A stretch of 64,000 nt of DNA from Candidatus Opimibacter iunctus. Its GTDB lineage: Bacteria; Bacteroidota; Bacteroidia; Chitinophagales; Saprospiraceae. This document shows, one piece after another, positions 24,801 through 32,900 of this stretch. The notes under the pieces were generated by a model that saw only the letters and a program-made list of their open reading frames with translations, had not been told where the DNA came from and searched no databases. The translations under genes and the position numbers were made by a program. The stretch spans positions 62,001 to 126,000 of the forward strand of contig JADJVH010000012.1 in assembly GCA_016716665.1 (NCBI GenBank), written 5' to 3'. Positions within the stretch are counted from its first letter, which is position 1. Each line of letters starts with the position of its first letter.

Positions 24801-27604
24801 CCTATGGTTCTGACCAGGTATTGGTATGGGTGGACTGGAACATAGATGGTGATTTTGAGGATGATGGCGAAACAGCATTTGTTTCAGATCCATCCGGGAC
24901 TGATGTGTTTACAGGTTCCATTACACCACCGGCTACTGCAAAGGAAGGCAACACCAGAATGAGGGTCAGGCTTCATGATTCGGGCAATGGACCATTGGAC
25001 AAGCCATGTGGGTATGCAACCTGGGGAGAAGTTGAGGATTATACTGTCCGGATCTCCAACAGGGATGCCTGTACCGTACTGAATTATCTCGCCACCAATG
25101 CACAGAGCATTCCCGGAGATTATGTACCCCTGGGTTCAGACGGTACGGTCATCACTACTTCAGAATTTGACAATGCCAATTCTGATCCCCAGGAGATTGG
25201 TTTTACTTTTGAATACAAATGCCAGCCGTTTACCCAATTCATCCTGAACACGAATGGGTTTATCAAGCTTGGCGATACACCTCCTTCGGCCGCCAATTTA
25301 TTTTTTGAAGATGCACGTGCTTCTACCGGCGGCATATTCAACAACAATGACCCTGCTGATGTCAACCTGATCAGTCCACTCAACCTGGACCTGACAGCTG
25401 GTACAGGCAACCCTGAATACAGAGTGTATACTTCAGGTGAAGCGCCAAACAGGATCTGCACCATACAATACAAGGATGTACGGGAGGCCAATACTGACCC
25501 TATCCCTCAATATGCCAATATGCAATTCCAGATCAAGCTCTATGAGACCAGCAATGTCATCGAGTTTGTCTACGGTGACTGGACCCGCGCATTCAATGGA
25601 GACGATTTCAGAGCAGTGGCATGCGGCCTCAAGGGGTCCAGCAGGGCCGGCGAACAATTGCTGATCGTCAGCAAAGGGGATGAAGAGGCCTGGGAAGATG
25701 TCCATTTCGCAAATGCAAATTACAACGCCGCTTCTGCGATCTATTATTCAGAACCACCTGTAAGTCCTAAGCCTGATGCAGGGAGGACATTACATTTTGA
25801 ACCCATTTACAATAATGATCTGGCGATAGGCGAAATATATTCAATGGGTGATGCCTCCATATATTATTCTTCTCCACAAACCTTAAGCGTGAATATCAAA
25901 AACAAAGGTTGGACGGACAGGGAGAATATTCCTGTGACCCTAAGCATCACAGGTGCTAATACTGTGACAGAAACAAATGTTATTGCCGGACTGGCTCAAC
26001 TAGATCATTTCACTCTCCTGTTATCTGCATTTACTCCGGAATTTAACGGGCCTACCACTATCACGATTACCCTCCCGGATGATGACGATCTCTCCAATAA
26101 TACCATCACCTGGCAACAAAATGTAACTGAGTTTGATGTCAATTATGCCTCTGCTTCGATACCTTCCAGCCCGATGGCAATTGCCCAGGGAGATGCACTT
26201 ATCTTTCAGGCCAAATACTATATCAATACGAGTGTTGCCGTAAAAAGCATAAGAGCATTCATCCCAAATGATCTCTCCAATATTGGGCAGACTGTATATG
26301 GAGTAGTGCTGAATCATGAAGGCTTGATTGTGGCACAATCCGATCCTTATATCATTGCAGATACTTCGATAGGCAAATGGCATACCTTTGATATGCCTGC
26401 ACCTCCTTCATTTGTTGCCAGTGATTTCTTCTTCTATGCAGGTTATGCCGCAACAGCGTCGGATGTAGTTTATTATCCGGTAGGTTTTCAGTCAGAAGAT
26501 CCTTTACGAACAGATGTGTTCTATGTTTCGGATCTGGCCGGCAATAATGCAGCACCACTCGCCCTTCCTAATCGTTTGATGATAGGCGCTACGCTGCTTC
26601 CGACTCCACCGTTAGGAGGACTTGTCTGTTGCGACCTCATCGAATGCCAGGGTGGATCCGTCAATATTGGATTAGGCGAATACAGTGGCGCTATTCAATG
26701 GCAGGAGTCACCAGATGGGATATCAAACTGGGTCAACGTTACAGCGGGATCAGGTGCAAATACATCCACTTATATAACACCTCCGCTGACATCCACTACG
26801 TACTATCGCGCCGAGGTGACTCAACCCAGCTTCGCACCTGTTTATTCCAATACAGCATCAGTAACCATCCTGGAAACACCTGCCCCTGCAGGACCAATAA
26901 CTGGAGATGAAGCCGTGTGTCAGGGAGATGAGACAGTACTATATACTATTGATACAATCCAAAATGCTACTGATTACCTCTGGTCATTACCTGAAGGCGT
27001 TAGCGGAACCAGCACCACCAACAGCATTGTCCTGACTTTTGGTCCAACGGCAGTTTCGGGTGAAATTTCAGTTGCAGGATTTCATTTCGGTGGTTGCCTG
27101 GGCACTTCCTCATCACTCACAGTGACTGTCGTGCCTCAACCGGCAACACCAGTGATTACAAATGATCAGGGCGAACAAAATCTTCATTCTAATGCTGTAT
27201 CGGGCAACCAATGGTATGATCAGAACGGACCAATACCCGGGGCAACCGGGCAGGATTATTTTGCTGACACTGATGGTAACTTCTATGTTATCGTCACGGA
27301 AAACGGTTGTAGTTCTGCGCCATCTAACATCATCACCGTCTTCATATCCGGTGTCAAGGAGCCGGGAGAGCAACTGGAAGTAAAAATATATCCTAATCCC
27401 GTAGTCAATGAACTCTATATTGAAACACCAGGAAAGTCCATCCAGGTTGAATACGAAATTCACAATGCCATCGGCATTGTGAATAGCAAAGGAGCTTTTT
27501 CTGAAAAGGTAAAGATTGATACCGGCAAGTTGACACCCGGCGTATATCTGGTGCATATATTCGGTGAAGGTTTTGTTACGATAAAGAAATTTATCAAAGA
27601 ATAA
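21872..27604 (+). CDS. Large T9SS protein: BNR propeller, GEVED domain, Ig-like repeats
   Basis: The 1910-residue protein starts at ATG 21872 with a clear signal peptide (MRTTCLTLLAFLLTASLYAQ); the open frame extends further upstream. Residues of about 60-750 hold BNR/sortilin-type repeats (GLWQTTDNGSSW, GVFKTNDGGTTW, IWKTINGGAEW), which should form beta-propellers. A GEVED domain follows near 925-1065 (VLVWVDWNIDGDFEDDGE ... TWGEVEDYTV). Next are a module with CQPFTQFILNTNGFIKLG (1066-1320), CARDB-like and Ig/PKD-like repeats (1320-1830) and a T9SS sorting domain (KIYPNPVVNELYIE ... VYLVHIF). It is probably a secreted adhesin or glycan-active protein; the catalytic residues of a glycosidase are not evident. 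The C-terminal half is paralogous to the protein at 11638. Confidence 0.87.
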   Translation: MRTTCLTLLAFLLTASLYAQPWLKHLPAGKPTSELTLFDYQKAFESYWAPFRVDKGSYLDNGIKRKAPGWKQFKRWEYQMSSQVDPRTGAFPRKTSLQVREEFLQANPQPRSVTSADWKPVGPTTSFSGYSGIGRINCVAFHPTDINTYWVGAAAGGLWQTTDNGSSWKCLTDNNGVLAVSDIIIPDDYDASGTLYIATGDRDAWDNRSIGVLKSTDSGTTWNQTGLSFTIFEGRMVNRLLQDPTNKDILIAATSIGVFKTNDGGTTWGTQMTGAEFIDMEFKPGNPGIIYASTKYGQIYISNDGTTFSGPVYSDGNASRIELAVSPAQPEWVYALAANGESGLYGIFKSIDSGTTFNEVFSGSTKNMLGWESLGTDSGGQGWYDLSLAASPFDADIILLGGVNCWRSLDGGLNWSIANHWWGDMVQAVHADKHKLAYRSNGDLFECSDGGVYMSSNNGGSWMDKTNGIQISQMYRLGVSQTASGDIITGLQDNGTKLHTGDTWSDVRGGDGMECLIDYTDVNIQYGTVYFGQIDRTTNHWQSSQNITPPDEGAWVTPYIIDPNDPNTLYGGYNEVWKTTDRGDNWEQISSFDPNGQLLSMGIASSDSRYLYVATYNQIWKTINGGAEWTAITNDLPTGGANIEYISVKHDDPNTVWVALSGFGNPGVYQTVDGGASWTSISAGLPPIPVYSVVENKQNSDAVHLYAGTDLGVYFKRGNEDWVAYNTGLPNVRTGEIEIYYAGNPGESKLRVATYGRGLWETPIEYIPTVMSYASSTAVQKNKSNVEPDQVNQEILKVEVVTTGNLQPFDVTSFTFNTEGSTDPAHDISNARLFYTGSSGSFATTTQFGNTVAAPNGTFTITGTQILSDGKNNFWLTYDLPATASLGNILDAQCTSLIADSEHTLVISAPDGSRTIGYEYCASGAAQQSYEYISNVSIGAVNQSSGKSENGYADYSSEVIELYFGLPVDIFVRNGVPYGSDQVLVWVDWNIDGDFEDDGETAFVSDPSGTDVFTGSITPPATAKEGNTRMRVRLHDSGNGPLDKPCGYATWGEVEDYTVRISNRDACTVLNYLATNAQSIPGDYVPLGSDGTVITTSEFDNANSDPQEIGFTFEYKCQPFTQFILNTNGFIKLGDTPPSAANLFFEDARASTGGIFNNNDPADVNLISPLNLDLTAGTGNPEYRVYTSGEAPNRICTIQYKDVREANTDPIPQYANMQFQIKLYETSNVIEFVYGDWTRAFNGDDFRAVACGLKGSSRAGEQLLIVSKGDEEAWEDVHFANANYNAASAIYYSEPPVSPKPDAGRTLHFEPIYNNDLAIGEIYSMGDASIYYSSPQTLSVNIKNKGWTDRENIPVTLSITGANTVTETNVIAGLAQLDHFTLLLSAFTPEFNGPTTITITLPDDDDLSNNTITWQQNVTEFDVNYASASIPSSPMAIAQGDALIFQAKYYINTSVAVKSIRAFIPNDLSNIGQTVYGVVLNHEGLIVAQSDPYIIADTSIGKWHTFDMPAPPSFVASDFFFYAGYAATASDVVYYPVGFQSEDPLRTDVFYVSDLAGNNAAPLALPNRLMIGATLLPTPPLGGLVCCDLIECQGGSVNIGLGEYSGAIQWQESPDGISNWVNVTAGSGANTSTYITPPLTSTTYYRAEVTQPSFAPVYSNTASVTILETPAPAGPITGDEAVCQGDETVLYTIDTIQNATDYLWSLPEGVSGTSTTNSIVLTFGPTAVSGEISVAGFHFGGCLGTSSSLTVTVVPQPATPVITNDQGEQNLHSNAVSGNQWYDQNGPIPGATGQDYFADTDGNFYVIVTENGCSSAPSNIITVFISGVKEPGEQLEVKIYPNPVVNELYIETPGKSIQVEYEIHNAIGIVNSKGAFSEKVKIDTGKLTPGVYLVHIFGEGFVTIKKFIKE

Positions 27605-27627
27605 ATCATAACTTAAAGAAATAGCTA

Positions 27628-28044
27628 TTGCCAAATACGCTGATAAAGAAATCAATCACCATTACCGCCACCCCTCACGATGTGTGGCGTGTGTTTACCG
27701 ATCCCAAGGTCACCATGCTCATGGGCGGATACTACGTTTCTACCTGGAAAAAAGGGGAATCCTTGCAATGGAAGGGAGATGATGGCAAGTTGTACAGCTA
27801 TGGCATCATCCTTGAATTGGAGCCAGACCTGCTGTTAAAGCACAGTCTCTATGATATGAAGACTAAAGAGCGTCTCACCTCGGTGATCACCTACCGATTT
27901 GAAGACATGGGGAAATATATCATCCTCCATGCCGAAGAAGAACTGGCCTTTGATATGCGCGATGACCAGTTTGAAGAAGCACTCGATGGCTGGGACATGG
28001 CCCTTGATACCGTAAAGGAAATCGCGGAGCGCAAAACAAAATGA
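27628..28044 (+). CDS. SRPBCC (START-like/AHSA1-type) protein
   Basis: The 138-residue protein begins SITITATPHDVWRVFTDPK, followed by WKKGESLQWKGDDGK and a C-terminal helix (EALDGWDMALDTVKEIAER). This is the AHSA1-like SRPBCC fold, a small helix-grip domain that binds hydrophobic ligands. Its actual ligand is unknown. The only plausible start upstream of the conserved first strand is TTG at 27628, giving 138 residues, the usual length. It is 24 bases after the large T9SS gene and 49 before a GNAT gene. Confidence 0.8.
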   Translation: MPNTLIKKSITITATPHDVWRVFTDPKVTMLMGGYYVSTWKKGESLQWKGDDGKLYSYGIILELEPDLLLKHSLYDMKTKERLTSVITYRFEDMGKYIILHAEEELAFDMRDDQFEEALDGWDMALDTVKEIAERKTK

Positions 28045-28092
28045 TACACACATTACTGTCCGATCGCTTGTTGATCATTTAACCGGGATATC

Positions 28093-28608
28093 ATGATTTT
28101 CATCAGACCTACTACTATCACGGATGCTGAACTCTTGTCCACCATTGCTCCTGTGACCCACATGGAATCTCATGGACATAGCGCGAAAGCGGAAGATCAC
28201 GAAATCTACATCACTAAAAAGCTCTCTGTTGAAGCCTTCAGGAATGAGCTTGCGGATCCAGCACATCTTTACCACGTCATTTTTGTGGACGAGGTAGCCG
28301 CCGGCTATTCTAAAATCATCCTGAACTTCAACCATCCACTGATCACCGAGCAACCAGTCACCAAGCTTGAACGGATCTATCTTTTGAAATCCTATTATGG
28401 TATAGGTGCCGGTCAACAACTTTTTGATTATAACGTAAGGCTATCGATGGATCATCACCAGCTTGGGATATGGCTCCATGTCTGGAAAGAAAACTACCGT
28501 GCATTTGCCTTTTACCAGAAGCAGGGCTTCAAGATTATCGGAAGTTATGATTTCGAAGTCTCACCGACGCACTTCAACCCTAATCATGTGATGTATCTGA
28601 AGTACTAG
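28093..28608 (+). CDS. GNAT family N-acetyltransferase
   Basis: The 171-residue protein has the GNAT layout: an N-terminal MIFIRPTTITDAELLSTI, a central strand VDEVAAGYSKIIL, the acetyl-CoA loop region YYGIGAGQQLFDYNV near residue 100, and the closing FAFYQKQGFKIIGSYDFEV near residue 140. The substrate cannot be told; such proteins may acetylate amines, peptides or antibiotics. A palindrome-rich repeat cluster begins soon after its stop. Confidence 0.88.
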   Translation: MIFIRPTTITDAELLSTIAPVTHMESHGHSAKAEDHEIYITKKLSVEAFRNELADPAHLYHVIFVDEVAAGYSKIILNFNHPLITEQPVTKLERIYLLKSYYGIGAGQQLFDYNVRLSMDHHQLGIWLHVWKENYRAFAFYQKQGFKIIGSYDFEVSPTHFNPNHVMYLKY

Positions 28609-28689
28609 ATCCCGGACTATCCCGGATCAGTGCTTGATTACGCTCAAGACTGACAAAAACCCATACAGTATTAAAGGATCTGCCGGACT

Positions 28690-29050
28690 TCGGTCAGACC
28701 TGGGTTTTATACCGTGTCCTCTTCACAGGGGTGCACCCGGTACTTTTACACAGTGCTTTGCACCGGCACCGTGGCCCTTCACAGGGTTGCACCCCGTGGC
28801 CCTTCACAGGGTTGCACCCCGTGGCTTTTCACAGGGTTGCACCCCGTGGCTTTTCACAGGGCTACACCCTGTGTTACCAGACTACGCCCTTTCAGGGCTA
28901 AGACAGTGCATCTTTTATCACAGAGCTACACCCTGTGATAAAAGACTACGCCCTTTCAGGGCTAGCAGCATTTAATCATAGCCCTGAAAGGGCGACATCT
29001 GCTAACGATGGGTGTAGCCCATCGAACATAATGCGCGCAGCGCATTATGA
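28690..29050. repeat. REP-like palindrome cluster next to a Y1 transposase
   Basis: 28776-28875 holds four tandem 25-base units, each with an inner dyad CACAGGG-TTGCA-CCCCGTG, preceded by degenerate units from 28720. Two copies of ACTACGCCCTTTCAGGGCTA follow (about 28881 and 28945), with a reverse-complement copy near 28979. Perfect hairpins lie at 28912-28944 (12-base arms CTTTTATCACAG), 29006-29024 (CGATGGG) and 29027-29049 (CATAATGCG). The cluster directly precedes the transposase and is presumably its substrate or product. The gap 28609-29092 has no gene. Confidence 0.8.
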
Positions 29051-29092
29051 GAACCCCTAACTTAGCCATGTCACTTAAAACCATTCACCAGT

Positions 29093-29545
29093 ATGGGACA
29101 ATCGCTAGTTAAAAACTATCTCCACATCGTCTTCAGTACGAAGTACCGCCAAAACCTGATTCATCCGCCAGTGGAAGCGGAACTTCATCAATACTTAGGC
29201 GGAACCTGTAAGAGGTTAGAATGTCCTCCGCTCATCGTCGGAGGCTATACTGATCATATCCATATCCTGTGCATGCTTTCAAAGAAAATAGCCCTGATGA
29301 AACTGATAGAAGAAGTAAAGTCAAGTTCCTCCAAATGGGTTAAAACCAAAGCACCTGAATACACCAACTTCTAATGGCAGGATGGCTATGGTGCATTCTC
29401 TGTAAATCCGGCGGAGGTAGACAGGGTCATCTACTATATTAAAAACCAAAAAGAACATCACCGCAAGAAAACATTCCAGGATGAATACAGATCAATCCTG
29501 AAGGAGTATAATATAGAATATGATGAGCGCTATGTATGGGACTAA
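29093..29545 (+). pseudogene. REP-associated Y1 transposase (IS200/IS605-like), internal stop
   Basis: The frame reads MGQSLVKNYLHIVFSTKYR ... GGYTDHIHILCML, which is the HUH histidine pair (HIH) of Y1 transposases. It then meets TAA at 29372-29374 after NF. The same frame continues WQDGYGAFSVNPAEV ... VIYYIKNQKEHH to TAA at 29543-29545, restoring the normal 150 residues. The catalytic tyrosine lies in VIYYIKNQ, beyond the stop, so the 93-residue product cannot be active alone. These enzymes process single-stranded REP hairpins. The adjoining palindromes support a REPtron arrangement. Confidence 0.88.
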
Positions 29546-29606
29546 TCGCTAAGGTATTTCAGGACTCGTAAAATCAGATGTGAAGTACGCTCAACAATTC
29601 AAAGAA

Positions 29607-31439
29607 TCATTCATCTCCCTTCATCTTGAACCCTATCCGGTGTTCGTCAAACTCCGATTCCTTCATCTCAAACTCCTTGACATCATCGAAGATCACAGTG
29701 CTTAACATATCCGGAGTCCGCTCTTCTTTCCTTATCGCAGCCAGGCGAAGGTTTTGATTTTTCACTGCTTCAGCTACAGTCTGGCGCACAGTTCGTGCAT
29801 TTCCAAAGTGCTCATCCCTGTGCTTGAACAGGAAGGAGAAGTATGCCTTGAGATGTGTCGCCGCGTCCACATCAGGCATCACCCCTTCTGCGCGAAACAT
29901 GGTCAAGCCTATCACAAACATCTCATCCGGCGTATAATCTTCGAAATGAAAATACTTGTCAAACCTTGACTTGAGGCCGGGATTAGAATTGATAAATCCA
30001 TGCATATTCTGCGTGTAGCCTGCCACGATGACGCCAAATTTTCCACGCATATCTTCCATGCGCTTTAAGATGACCTGAATCGCCTCACCCCCAAAATCGT
30101 ATGGTGATCCCTTCTCCTGGGCAAGTGAATAGGCCTCATCAATAAAGAGCACACCACCCATAGCCTCCTTGATCTTCTCCCCCGTCTTGATCGCCGTCTG
30201 TCCTATATATCCGGCTACGAGGCCTTCACGATCTACTTCGACCAGATGGCCCTTTTCAAGAATGCCAAGGCCCTTGTATATGTTAGAAAGGATGCGCGCT
30301 ACAGTGGTTTTACCTGTCCCGGGATTTCCGGTAAAAACAGTATGCAATGAAAATTTATTCAGCACATCCTTACCAGTCTCCTGGTAAAATCTGACCAGTT
30401 GTACCATCTCCTGCACTTCGGCCTTGATCTTGTTGAGGCCTGTGAGGTTGTTGAGCTCTTCAAGACTCTGCGCCAGCAAAGCGTCAAGGTCTGCCGTTCC
30501 TGCCAAATTGGAGGCCTGGTTGAGTAAAGGGCTCTTGCCTGCGATCACAGGCACGGCACCTTCTTCAAAGGCATCTCCCACCTGGAACGGTATGGTAGCT
30601 ACAAGGGTGTCCATGAAAACGATCTCCATGGTGTACATGTCGTTGTGCCATGATCCGGGCATTTGATTGCCCCATCCGGCATGCGCTGTATAAATCTGCC
30701 CTACCGTATTGACAGGCACATAGAGGATATAACTCTGGCTTCCCTTTGGCTGACCATCGCCATCCGAATAGAGGAAAAATATTTCAGCCATGTAATCCTT
30801 CTCTGTCTTATTCCTGAAATTAAACTCTGCCCAGGCAAAACGCGTATCCTTCTGGCTGAATTTCTTGATATACTTCTTATCCGGAAGCGTTGACGCCTGT
30901 CCATCGCCTTCATACAATTTTACGGAATCAACGTCAAAGTACAGGTTGGCACCATCCGCCCCAGGCACACCGATATCCTCGATATAAAAATTAGCCTCCC
31001 CGATCTTTACCTCATCGATATAGGCCTCCCACACATAGTTTCCCTTTCGCCAATAATCACCAGGGATGGCATTGCCCCAGGAGTGCCGCACAAAGACGAT
31101 GTTCTCATCCTTGAGGATAGTCCGCTTTTCTTCAAAGTTGGAGAGTTCATTGCGCTGGCTGCCGGTGGCAAAAAAACATTTTGACCTTATAGATGCCGTC
31201 CAGTCCGCTTCATCAAAAAGCTTGTTGAAAAAAGAAATTTCAACCCGTAGATAGGTGGTCTCATATCGGTCGTACACTTTACGGTATTTCTTGGTACTCC
31301 CGGCCATCCATTCATCCGAAGAATGGACCTTCATCTCACGAAACTTATACTTGAGCGGCATCTGCGCAGAAGACCCCAAATCACCTGGATTTTGCTGGCC
31401 CTGATTCTTATCATTCACTTCATCACCCGGATTACTCAT
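29607..31439 (-). CDS. CbxX/CfqX-type AAA ATPase with duplicated N-terminal domain
   Basis: The 610-residue protein ends in a CbbX-like AAA module: Walker A GNPGTGKTTVARIL near 368, Walker B GGVLFIDEAYSL near 426, and arginine-finger region SRFDKYFHFEDYTPDEM near 496. The first 290 residues hold two similar beta-rich domains. Both contain an HxGWGNxxPG-type element (RHSWGNAIPGDYW near 135 and HAGWGNQMPGSWH near 250) followed by an EAYIDEVKIGEANF / EIVFMDTLVATIPF strand pair. This N-terminal part is not RuBisCO-related. CbxX ATPases remodel protein complexes, and the N-terminal pair probably selects the target. No partner gene is adjacent. Confidence 0.85.
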   Translation of the reverse strand: MSNPGDEVNDKNQGQQNPGDLGSSAQMPLKYKFREMKVHSSDEWMAGSTKKYRKVYDRYETTYLRVEISFFNKLFDEADWTASIRSKCFFATGSQRNELSNFEEKRTILKDENIVFVRHSWGNAIPGDYWRKGNYVWEAYIDEVKIGEANFYIEDIGVPGADGANLYFDVDSVKLYEGDGQASTLPDKKYIKKFSQKDTRFAWAEFNFRNKTEKDYMAEIFFLYSDGDGQPKGSQSYILYVPVNTVGQIYTAHAGWGNQMPGSWHNDMYTMEIVFMDTLVATIPFQVGDAFEEGAVPVIAGKSPLLNQASNLAGTADLDALLAQSLEELNNLTGLNKIKAEVQEMVQLVRFYQETGKDVLNKFSLHTVFTGNPGTGKTTVARILSNIYKGLGILEKGHLVEVDREGLVAGYIGQTAIKTGEKIKEAMGGVLFIDEAYSLAQEKGSPYDFGGEAIQVILKRMEDMRGKFGVIVAGYTQNMHGFINSNPGLKSRFDKYFHFEDYTPDEMFVIGLTMFRAEGVMPDVDAATHLKAYFSFLFKHRDEHFGNARTVRQTVAEAVKNQNLRLAAIRKEERTPDMLSTVIFDDVKEFEMKESEFDEHRIGFKMKGDE

Positions 31440-31500
31440 ATCTCATCTGTTTTGTGAGTCAAAATAGTAAAAAGCCCAATGTACTGCAACTTTAAAACTC

Positions 31501-31508
31501 TACCTTTG
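31501..31508 (+). promoter_or_regulatory. Bacteroidota -7 box TACCTTTG
   Basis: TACCTTTG lies 49 bases before the ATG at 31557 and fits TAnnTTTG. It is in the divergent gap between the AAA ATPase gene and the small gene. Confidence 0.5.
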
Positions 31509-31556
31509 TTTAAACATTAGGATAGTATTTATTTTTCAGACAAAACAATAATCATC

Positions 31557-31934
31557 ATGAAAGACCAGCATCAAAAACAATATGCAGGCGTGTGGATGGA
31601 TCACCATCAGGCCATGTTTATCACTGCCACAGATGGAGAATTTGCCATTCAGGAAGAAAGAATTATTGCTGGTGAATACCACGGCGATAAAGGAGAACAC
31701 GCTTACAACAATGCCGAAAAGACCGATAACCGCAAGTATTTCAAGACCATCGGCCACCACCTGTTGCCTTTTGATGAAATATTCATCTTCGGCCCGGGTA
31801 AATCACAGGAAGAACTGTTGAATTTCCTGCATGAAGACAACCATTTCAAGAGCAAGAAGATCACCCTGGGTTGTGCTGAAAAAATGACAGACCCACAGAC
31901 CGTCGCAAAGGTCAGGGAGTTTTTTAAGTCATAA
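31557..31934 (+). CDS. Small uncharacterised protein, possibly eRF1/Pelota-like fold
   Basis: The 125-residue soluble protein reads YAGVWMDHHQAMFITAT at the start and DEIFIFGPGKSQEELLNFLHED in the middle. It ends with KITLGCAEKMTDPQTVAKVREFF. The GPGxxxEEL element and alternating strand-helix order recall the eRF1 C-terminal-like domains found in bacterial ribosome-associated proteins, but the resemblance is weak and the function unknown. It has no signal peptide. It has its own promoter-like box and terminator, so it is a single-gene unit. Confidence 0.6.
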   Translation: MKDQHQKQYAGVWMDHHQAMFITATDGEFAIQEERIIAGEYHGDKGEHAYNNAEKTDNRKYFKTIGHHLLPFDEIFIFGPGKSQEELLNFLHEDNHFKSKKITLGCAEKMTDPQTVAKVREFFKS

Positions 31935-31964
31935 AGGGCTAGTATACAATCATCAATTATACCA

Positions 31965-31996
31965 GCGGGCATCCTGAAAATGCCCGCCATTTTTTT
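31965..31996 (+). terminator. Intrinsic terminator
   Basis: GCGGGCAT-CCTGAAA-ATGCCCGC followed by a T7 tract, 30 bases after the small gene. The rest of the gap to 32279 shows no gene; TACCTTTA at 32165-32172 is a possible -7 box for the methyltransferase gene. Confidence 0.88.
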
Positions 31997-32279
31997 GCCC
32001 GGGACTGAAACCCTATAGCATACGCAAGGAACCTTTTCCCGATATATTGCCTTATCGGAATCCATTGCTGAAGGCGCATATATAGTCCGGATTTCAACAC
32101 ATACAGGACAACTTTCTGTCCCAGTCTTCCATCTCAGGCCCTGACTTCATTTTAACATGAAGTTCCCTACCTTTACACCAGAGAACAACTGAATTGAAAT
32201 CCCAGGTGTTTTTTCAGCCACCACCACTTTTGAGCTTTATTCGTGCCTGCATGTTACGGGGACTAAAAGCATTTAAAAG

Positions 32280-32900
32280 ATGAAAGCGTTTTGGGATCAG
32301 CGATATAGCCAGGAAGGCTACGCTTATGGTGAAACTCCAAATGAATATTTTAAACAAGCCATCGATAGCCTCACACCTGGCAAGATCCTCATGCCTGCAG
32401 ATGGGGAAGGACGCAATGGGGTCTATGCCGCCACACTCGGATGGCTGGTGGATGCCTTTGACATCAGCACGGAAGGCAAACGTAAAGCCGATGCGCTCGC
32501 AGGTAAACAAAATGTAAAAATAAACTACCTCATCGGAGAATGCAGCACGATGTCATATGCAAAAGATACATTTGACGCCATCGGGCTGGTCTATGCACAT
32601 CTACCAGCCCATATGATGTCAGCTTGTCACCGCCAATTGATGGAATATCTCAAACCCGGAGGAGTCATCATCTTTGAAGGGTATAGTAAAAAGCACATTG
32701 CCTACCAGCATACCAATCCAACAGCCGGCGGTCCAAGGGATGTGGAGATGCTATTTGATATCGCACAAATAAAAATTGATTTTCGCGGTATAGAATTCTC
32801 CTATCTTAATAAAGAAGAAATAGATCTGCAGGAAGGTGAATTTCATACAGGCAAAGCAATGGTCATCCGGTTTTTCGGAAAAAAGAAAGAAACGCTATGA
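32280..32900 (+). CDS. Class I SAM-dependent methyltransferase
   Basis: The 206-residue protein begins FWDQRYSQEGYAYGETPN. The SAM-binding motif I is MPADGEGRNGVYAA near residue 39, followed by the acidic loop VDAFDIS and the post-motif FDAIGLVYAHLP. This is the TehB/thiopurine-methyltransferase-like group of small soluble enzymes. The substrate is unknown. Its last four bases (ATGA) overlap the pyruvate kinase start, so the two are co-translated. Confidence 0.85.
   Translation: MKAFWDQRYSQEGYAYGETPNEYFKQAIDSLTPGKILMPADGEGRNGVYAATLGWLVDAFDISTEGKRKADALAGKQNVKINYLIGECSTMSYAKDTFDAIGLVYAHLPAHMMSACHRQLMEYLKPGGVIIFEGYSKKHIAYQHTNPTAGGPRDVEMLFDIAQIKIDFRGIEFSYLNKEEIDLQEGEFHTGKAMVIRFFGKKKETL

Noticed and set aside
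28776..28875. Possible CRISPR array (four tandem 25-base units)
   Set aside because: The units are directly adjacent with no unique spacers, and no cas gene is present. It is better explained as REP-like repeats next to a Y1 transposase.
28634..28975. Two overlapping open frames of 113 and 74 codons in the palindrome cluster
   Set aside because: They translate tandem repeat units (HRVAPRG-type) and have no independent support.
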